From the NCBI GenBank assembly GCA_929200515.1, contig CAKNAD010000081.1, positions 1 to 10,891 on the forward strand: a stretch of DNA of 10,891 bases, written 5' to 3'. A program made the position numbers and the translations under genes. This stretch comes from Candidatus Gorgonimonas leptogorgiae. Lineage in GTDB: Bacteria > Pseudomonadota > Gammaproteobacteria > Pseudomonadales > Endozoicomonadaceae. The notes beneath the pieces were generated by a model that did no database searches, was not told where the DNA came from, and saw only the letters and a program-made list of their open reading frames with translations. Position 1 is the stretch's first letter. Each line of letters begins with the position of its first letter. This document shows, piece after piece, positions 6,497-10,891 of the stretch.

Positions 6497-7837
6497 ATGA
6501 AAATAGTTGATAGAATTTCTTCCAAATCTTCTTTTATTTTTGCTTTAGCTGGAGCAGCTATAGGCTTAGGAAATATTTGGAGATTTCCATATATAGCGGC
6601 TGAAAATGGCGGGGGGATATTCTTCTTAACCTACATAGTCTTTATCTTGTTGCTTGGTATTCCTGTTATGACCTGTGAAATTATCATAGGTAGAATCGGG
6701 AGATCGTCGCCAACTGAGTGTATTCAACTAATTGCACAAAAAACAAGCAATTCCTCACATTGGAGTAAATTAGCTTGGCTAGGTCTAACAACATCGACAA
6801 TAGTCTTATCTTTTTATGCAGTTGTTTCTGGAATTATTATTTATTATTTAATTCAATCCATCTGTGGTTTACATGTAAGTAATTTTAATGATAGCCATAT
6901 TATATTTAATCAGATACAACAATCACCAACAAGTTTGATGGCATTTAATACTTTATTTATAGCATTAACTTTTATAATTAGCTCCAGAAAAATATCAGAA
7001 GGTATTGGTAAATTAAATTACTTAATGATGCCAGTAATGTATTGTTTACTTATTGCTTTAGCTATTTACGCTAGCAAGTTAGATGGCTTTAAACAAGCGT
7101 TAATATATTTATTAGATTTTAAAATAGAAGATTTATCTGTAAATATGATTATTGAAGCAATGGGACATTCTCTTTTTACTTTAGCTGCTGGAGCCTGTTG
7201 TTTAATTGCTTACGGTGCTTACATGCCGACCAAACAATCAGTATTAAAATCTATTGCTATTGTAGTTGTTATGGATGTTTTAGTTGCGATATTAGTAGGA
7301 GTTATCACGTTTTCTATTATTTTTTCAGAAAATATTACCGCAACTAGTGGTCCTGGGTTAATGTTTTTATCTTTACCTGTCGCACTTAGTAAAATATCAA
7401 TGGGAAATATAATACAAACTATATTTTTCTTTTTGCTGTTATCAGCCTCTTGGACATCTTCGGTTAATTTAGCAGAACCTCTTATACTAAATATACAAAA
7501 ACAATTTAAGCTATCTCGTGCTAAAAGTGCAACTGCCTCTGCTATAATTGTGCTACTACTTAGCGTTATTCCTTGTTTAGCTCTTAGCTTATGGGGAGAT
7601 GTTAAACCTATTTTTAATAAATCGATATTTAATCTTTATACTGATATCGCAGCTGATATACTACTACCGATAACGGGCTTACTAATACTAATATTTACAG
7701 CTAAAGCTATTAGTGTAAAAAAATTAGCTAGCGAATTAACAGTAACATCTAACTACGCTCATTTATTTATGCTTATTATTAAGTATATTAGCCCTATACT
7801 GGTAATACTGCTAATAATTAGTGGGATGTTTTCTTGA
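6497..7837 (+). CDS. Sodium-dependent transporter, neurotransmitter:sodium symporter (SNF) family
   Basis: This 446-residue inner-membrane protein of the LeuT/MhsT/Tyt1 family is predicted to import an amino acid or related amine with Na+. The signature TM1 motif AAIGLGNIWRFPYIAAENGGG spans 20-40; Asn26 and Arg29 match the LeuT sodium-site Asn and gating Arg. TM6 AMGHSLFTLAAGACC (221-235) matches the unwound substrate-site helix, and SASWTSSVNLAEP (316-328) matches the TM8 sodium-site serines. About 11 membrane segments are visible (near 10-35, 40-65, 92-122, 147-163, 172-193, 215-243, 249-277, 303-330, 345-366, 378-402 and 422-443). This agrees with the 11-helix bacterial members rather than the 12-helix LeuT. 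The Shine-Dalgarno AGG lies about 12 nt from ATG. The gene ends 16 bp from the stop of the convergent reductase gene. The substrate cannot be told from sequence. Confidence 0.92.
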   Translation: MKIVDRISSKSSFIFALAGAAIGLGNIWRFPYIAAENGGGIFFLTYIVFILLLGIPVMTCEIIIGRIGRSSPTECIQLIAQKTSNSSHWSKLAWLGLTTSTIVLSFYAVVSGIIIYYLIQSICGLHVSNFNDSHIIFNQIQQSPTSLMAFNTLFIALTFIISSRKISEGIGKLNYLMMPVMYCLLIALAIYASKLDGFKQALIYLLDFKIEDLSVNMIIEAMGHSLFTLAAGACCLIAYGAYMPTKQSVLKSIAIVVVMDVLVAILVGVITFSIIFSENITATSGPGLMFLSLPVALSKISMGNIIQTIFFFLLLSASWTSSVNLAEPLILNIQKQFKLSRAKSATASAIIVLLLSVIPCLALSLWGDVKPIFNKSIFNLYTDIAADILLPITGLLILIFTAKAISVKKLASELTVTSNYAHLFMLIIKYISPILVILLIISGMFS

Positions 7838-7853
7838 TAATATGCACCAAAAT

Positions 7854-8699
7854 CTAAGTCATTAATTTTTCTATTTTTTTAACATCTTCATTAGATATTT
7901 CAGTTTTCATACAATTGACATTCTCAATTAAATGATCTAAATTACAGGCTCCTGTTAGTGGCTTAATCCCCATTTTTAATGCAACTTGGTATATCACTTG
8001 TGCAGGAGTTAATTTGTATTTTTGAACTATATTTTTAAACTCAACATTTCTTGTAAGACGTAAGTTAGCACTTAATATAGAAAAACCCTGATACTCGATT
8101 CCAAGTTTTTTACAAGTATAACGCACACCTGCATTCCATGATGTATGTGCATAACATCGATTTTGCACTATAGCAGGTTTAATGTCTGCATAATCATAAA
8201 GTTTTAATAACTGCTTATTAGAAATATTGCTAATACCTAATCTCTTAATATAGCCTTTTTTATAAAGAGTTTCCATGGCTTGCCATGCTTCTAAGTCTTC
8301 AGTAGCAATATCATCAGTATTAAAAGTACTATGTAATAAATAGGAATCAATATAATTTGTATTTAAATGATCTAAAGATGAAAAAAATGATTGCTCAACT
8401 TGATCTGCTATATTAGCTTTTTTATCATAAGGTAGCCTTTTATCTTGACTACTAGCATAAGTGAATTTTGTTTGCAAAACAATATCTTCTCTTTTAACAC
8501 TGCCCATATTAAAAAAATTTAATAATGCATTCCCTACAGCTGATTCTAAATAATGTTTAAGCTGATTAGCTGTATCTATAGACCTAAAGCCATATTTTAA
8601 TGCTGTCAGTGTAAGCTCAGATGTCTTTTCTTCTTTCCAAGCTGTTCCATAAATCCAGTCAGATGTTAAATCTGATTTAATGCCTTTAAGAAGTCTCAT
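7854..8699 (-). CDS. Aldo-keto reductase family protein
   Basis: This 281-residue soluble TIM-barrel oxidoreductase of the AKR superfamily is predicted to use NAD(P)H to reduce a carbonyl substrate. Recognisable elements are GFRSIDTA (37-44) with the catalytic Asp42, VLQTKF (74-79) with Lys78, YLLHST (120-125) with His123, YIKRLGISNIS (150-160), and the late ALKMGIKPLTGA nucleotide-binding region (240-251). The usual DTAxxY(G)NE tyrosine position holds Leu47, and the nearest Tyr is Tyr50 in KHY. This looks like the AKR subgroup with a DTANQxKHY motif, so catalysis may be atypical. The start has a good Shine-Dalgarno, AAGGA, 8-9 nt upstream of ATG. The gene is convergent with the transporter and divergent from uvrB, so it is probably monocistronic. 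Its substrate is unknown. Confidence 0.88.
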   Translation of the reverse strand: MRLLKGIKSDLTSDWIYGTAWKEEKTSELTLTALKYGFRSIDTANQLKHYLESAVGNALLNFFNMGSVKREDIVLQTKFTYASSQDKRLPYDKKANIADQVEQSFFSSLDHLNTNYIDSYLLHSTFNTDDIATEDLEAWQAMETLYKKGYIKRLGISNISNKQLLKLYDYADIKPAIVQNRCYAHTSWNAGVRYTCKKLGIEYQGFSILSANLRLTRNVEFKNIVQKYKLTPAQVIYQVALKMGIKPLTGACNLDHLIENVNCMKTEISNEDVKKIEKLMT

Positions 8700-8888
8700 A
8701 GTTATTATCCTTAATTTATTAAAAATAAGTAATAAATAAACATGGTTTTATAATATTAGCTCTTAACATAAAGCATTATTTTAAAAATACAAGCAATAAA
8801 TTATATATCCTTTAAAATATTGTATTTTTAGTTAATGTATATTAGATTACAATTATGGTAGACTGCTTATTTTAATAAGATTAGCTTA
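8700..8888. promoter_or_regulatory. Divergent promoter region of the aldo-keto reductase gene and uvrB
   Basis: This 189-bp spacer must drive both divergent genes. TGTATATTAGATTACA at 8836-8851 is a TGTA-N8-TACA dyad, 38 bp upstream of uvrB, and could be an operator. It lacks the CTGT-N8-ACAG arms of an enterobacterial LexA box. TATGGT at 8854-8859 is a possible uvrB -10 without a clear -35. The uvrB Shine-Dalgarno is weak (an AAG about 10 nt upstream of the ATG). Confidence 0.35.
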
Positions 8889-10891
8889 ATGAAAAGACAA
8901 TTTAAAGTATCATCTAAATTTAATCCTGCTGGCGACCAAAAACAAGCAATACAACGATTAACAGAAGGAATAAATAATAAACTAGATAACCAAACTTTAC
9001 TAGGTGTAACCGGATCTGGCAAAACCTATACTATTGCTAAAGTTTTAGAACAAATTCAAAAGCCTATGTTAATTATGGCACATAATAAAACTTTAGCAGC
9101 ACAGCTATATGGTGAGTTTAAATCCTTTTTTCCTAATAATGCAGTAGAATACTTTGTTTCCTATTATGATTATTACCAACCAGAAGCATATGTTCCAGCC
9201 TCAGATACTTTTATTGAAAAAGATGCATCAATTAATGATCATATAGAACAAATGCGGTTATCAGCAACTAAATCCTTATTTGAGCGTCAAGATGTAATTA
9301 TTGTTGCCACGGTATCGGCAATTTATGGCTTGGGGAACCCAAAATCTTACTATGAAATGGTATTACACCTAACTAAAAAAACTATTATTAATCAAAGAGA
9401 TATTTTACGAAAACTAGCTGAGTTGCAATACGACCGCAATAACACAGATTTACGCCGTGGATCATATAGAGTTAGAGGCGACACTATAGATATTTTTCCA
9501 GCAGAATCAGAAAAATTAGCAATTAGAATAATCCTTTTTGATACTGAAATAGAACAAATATATGAGTTTGATCCTCTAACTAGCAAAAAAGTCAAAGAAC
9601 TATCTAGAGCTACTATATATCCTAGTAATCATTATGTAACAGCTAAAGAAAAAGTACAGCAAACTATTAAAGAAATAGAAGCTGAATTGCATCAACAGTT
9701 AAAAATATTACGTGAGCAGAATAAATTAGTAGAAGCACAAAGGTTAGAGCAACGCACTAAATTTGATATAGAAATGATGAATGAATTAGGCTACTGCAAT
9801 GGAATTGAAAATTACTCGAGGTTTTTAAGTGGTAATGAGCCTGGTACTCCTCCAGATACTTTATTTAGTTATTTTCCCGATGATGGAGTTTTAGTAATAG
9901 ATGAATCTCATGTAACTGTACCGCAGATAGGGGCAATGTATAAAGGCGATTTTGCAAGAAAAAGCAATCTAGTAACTTATGGTTTTAGATTACCTTCAGC
10001 ACTTGATAACCGCCCGCTAAAATTTGCAGAATGGGAAAGTAAGAAACTACAAACTATTTTTGTATCTGCAACCCCAGGCAATTATGAAATCGAGAAACAA
10101 CAGCAAGTAGTTGAGCTACTAGTAAGACCAACAGGATTAGTAGATCCTATAATAGAAGTGCGATCAGCAATCACCCAAGTAGATGATTTAATTTCAGAAA
10201 TACATAAAACTATTGCTATTAAGCAAAGAATTTTAGTTACTGTGTTAACTAAACGTATGGCTGAAGATTTAACAGAATATCTCACAGAGCAAAACCTTAA
10301 GGTAAAATATTTACACTCAGAAATTGACACAGTAGAACGTGTTGAAATAATTCGTGATTTAAGAATAGGCGCTTTTGATGTTTTAGTAGGAATTAATTTA
10401 TTACGCGAAGGCTTAGATATGCCCGAAGTTTCGTTAGTTGCAATTTTAGATGCCGATAAAGAAGGCTTTTTACGTTCAACCCGCTCCTTAATACAAACCA
10501 TAGGTAGAGCAGCAAGGAATATTCACGGCAAAGCTATTTTATATGCAGAAAAAATAACAGCGGCCATGGACCAAGCTATTAAAGAAACCACTAGAAGAAG
10601 AAAAAAACAGTTAGCTTATAACAAAACTCATAATATAACTCCTAAAACTATTAAAAAATCAGTAGAAGATATTCTTGAAGGTGCTGTATATATAGGCAGA
10701 AAAACTAAAGGTAAAACAAAAAAAATATCTTTATCAAAAGAAGATAAACAAGCTCTAGAAAACCCTCAAAAATTTACTGTATTGATACATAAATTAGAAA
10801 AAAAGATGAAATACCATGCTGAACATATGGAGTTTGAAGAAGCTATGGCAGTAAGAGATAAAATAGAACTATTAAATACCAAAGCTTTTGG
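8889..10891 (+). CDS. uvrB: UvrB, excinuclease ABC subunit B (3' end cut by window)
   Basis: UvrB is the damage-verifying helicase-like subunit of UvrABC nucleotide excision repair. It is loaded by UvrA, inserts its beta-hairpin behind the lesion and recruits UvrC. The 667 complete codons present carry Walker A GVTGSGKT (39-46), the Tyr-rich beta-hairpin beginning at SYYDYYQPEAYVP (91-103), DESH (338-341), LLREGLDMPEVSLVAILDAD, and helicase motif VI QTIGRAARN. The C-terminal UVR domain for UvrC contact is at about 628-665 (HAEHMEFEEAMAVRD). The start MKRQFKVSSKFNPAGDQ aligns with the enterobacterial N-terminus, confirming the ATG. The E. coli protein is 673 residues, so only a few codons should lie beyond the window. 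Similarity to gammaproteobacterial UvrB is high along the whole length, and no stop or frameshift interrupts it. Confidence 0.98.
   Translation, partial: MKRQFKVSSKFNPAGDQKQAIQRLTEGINNKLDNQTLLGVTGSGKTYTIAKVLEQIQKPMLIMAHNKTLAAQLYGEFKSFFPNNAVEYFVSYYDYYQPEAYVPASDTFIEKDASINDHIEQMRLSATKSLFERQDVIIVATVSAIYGLGNPKSYYEMVLHLTKKTIINQRDILRKLAELQYDRNNTDLRRGSYRVRGDTIDIFPAESEKLAIRIILFDTEIEQIYEFDPLTSKKVKELSRATIYPSNHYVTAKEKVQQTIKEIEAELHQQLKILREQNKLVEAQRLEQRTKFDIEMMNELGYCNGIENYSRFLSGNEPGTPPDTLFSYFPDDGVLVIDESHVTVPQIGAMYKGDFARKSNLVTYGFRLPSALDNRPLKFAEWESKKLQTIFVSATPGNYEIEKQQQVVELLVRPTGLVDPIIEVRSAITQVDDLISEIHKTIAIKQRILVTVLTKRMAEDLTEYLTEQNLKVKYLHSEIDTVERVEIIRDLRIGAFDVLVGINLLREGLDMPEVSLVAILDADKEGFLRSTRSLIQTIGRAARNIHGKAILYAEKITAAMDQAIKETTRRRKKQLAYNKTHNITPKTIKKSVEDILEGAVYIGRKTKGKTKKISLSKEDKQALENPQKFTVLIHKLEKKMKYHAEHMEFEEAMAVRDKIELLNTKAF

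Noticed and set aside
7838..7853. Bidirectional terminator between transporter and reductase genes
   Set aside because: Only 16 bp separate the two stops and no stem-loop with T-tract is present there.
8836..8851. Classical LexA box upstream of uvrB
   Set aside because: The CTG...CAG arms of the enterobacterial consensus are missing, so I do not annotate it as a LexA site.
9392..9595. 67-residue minus-strand open frame
   Set aside because: It lies entirely inside uvrB on the opposite strand, has no ribosome site, and its composition is that of an antisense shadow.
10082..10501. 139-residue minus-strand open frame
   Set aside because: It is antisense to the conserved helicase region of uvrB. 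The Ser/Thr/Ile-rich product resembles no real protein.

Overview
The window is strongly AT-rich (roughly 30% G+C by eye) and comes from a bacterium using the standard bacterial code, since TGA is read as a stop. The best taxonomic clue is UvrB at the right end. It follows the enterobacterial UvrB almost position by position, with the DESH motif at residues 338-341, which points to a gammaproteobacterium. Low G+C, long AT-rich spacers and few genes per kb would fit a host-associated or Francisella/Thiotrichales-type lineage, but that is inference.

Layout. Positions 1-326 are AT-rich with no convincing gene. Positions 327-5972 hold four genes, all on the minus strand. In transcription order they are: an unrecognised soluble 394-residue protein; a small STAS-domain protein; a 1023-residue outer-membrane polysaccharide export protein of the Wza type with an unusually long array of SLBB domains; and a CpsD/Wzc-like P-loop protein whose Walker A lysine is replaced by valine. 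The last two overlap as TAATG. The gaps between the first three are 221 and 104 bp. Positions 5973-6496 are a 524-bp divergent spacer with several hairpins, a sigma70-like promoter and a T8 tract, and may encode a small RNA. Next come a plus-strand sodium:neurotransmitter-symporter-family transporter, a convergent minus-strand aldo-keto reductase, and a divergent plus-strand uvrB that runs off the right edge a few codons before its expected end.

How the genes work together. The minus-strand block reads as an export-and-control cassette for an extracellular polysaccharide. The SLBB protein would form the periplasmic/outer-membrane conduit. The CpsD-like protein would be a cytoplasmic partner, possibly without catalysis. 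The STAS protein would be a phospho-switch comparable in placement to SypA of the Vibrio syp biofilm locus. No glycosyltransferase, flippase, polymerase, Wzc-type membrane co-polymerase, or STAS kinase/phosphatase is visible, so the rest of the system must lie elsewhere or beyond position 1. The transporter, reductase and uvrB look like ordinary unlinked chromosomal genes. No CRISPR array, insertion sequence, tRNA or rRNA was seen.
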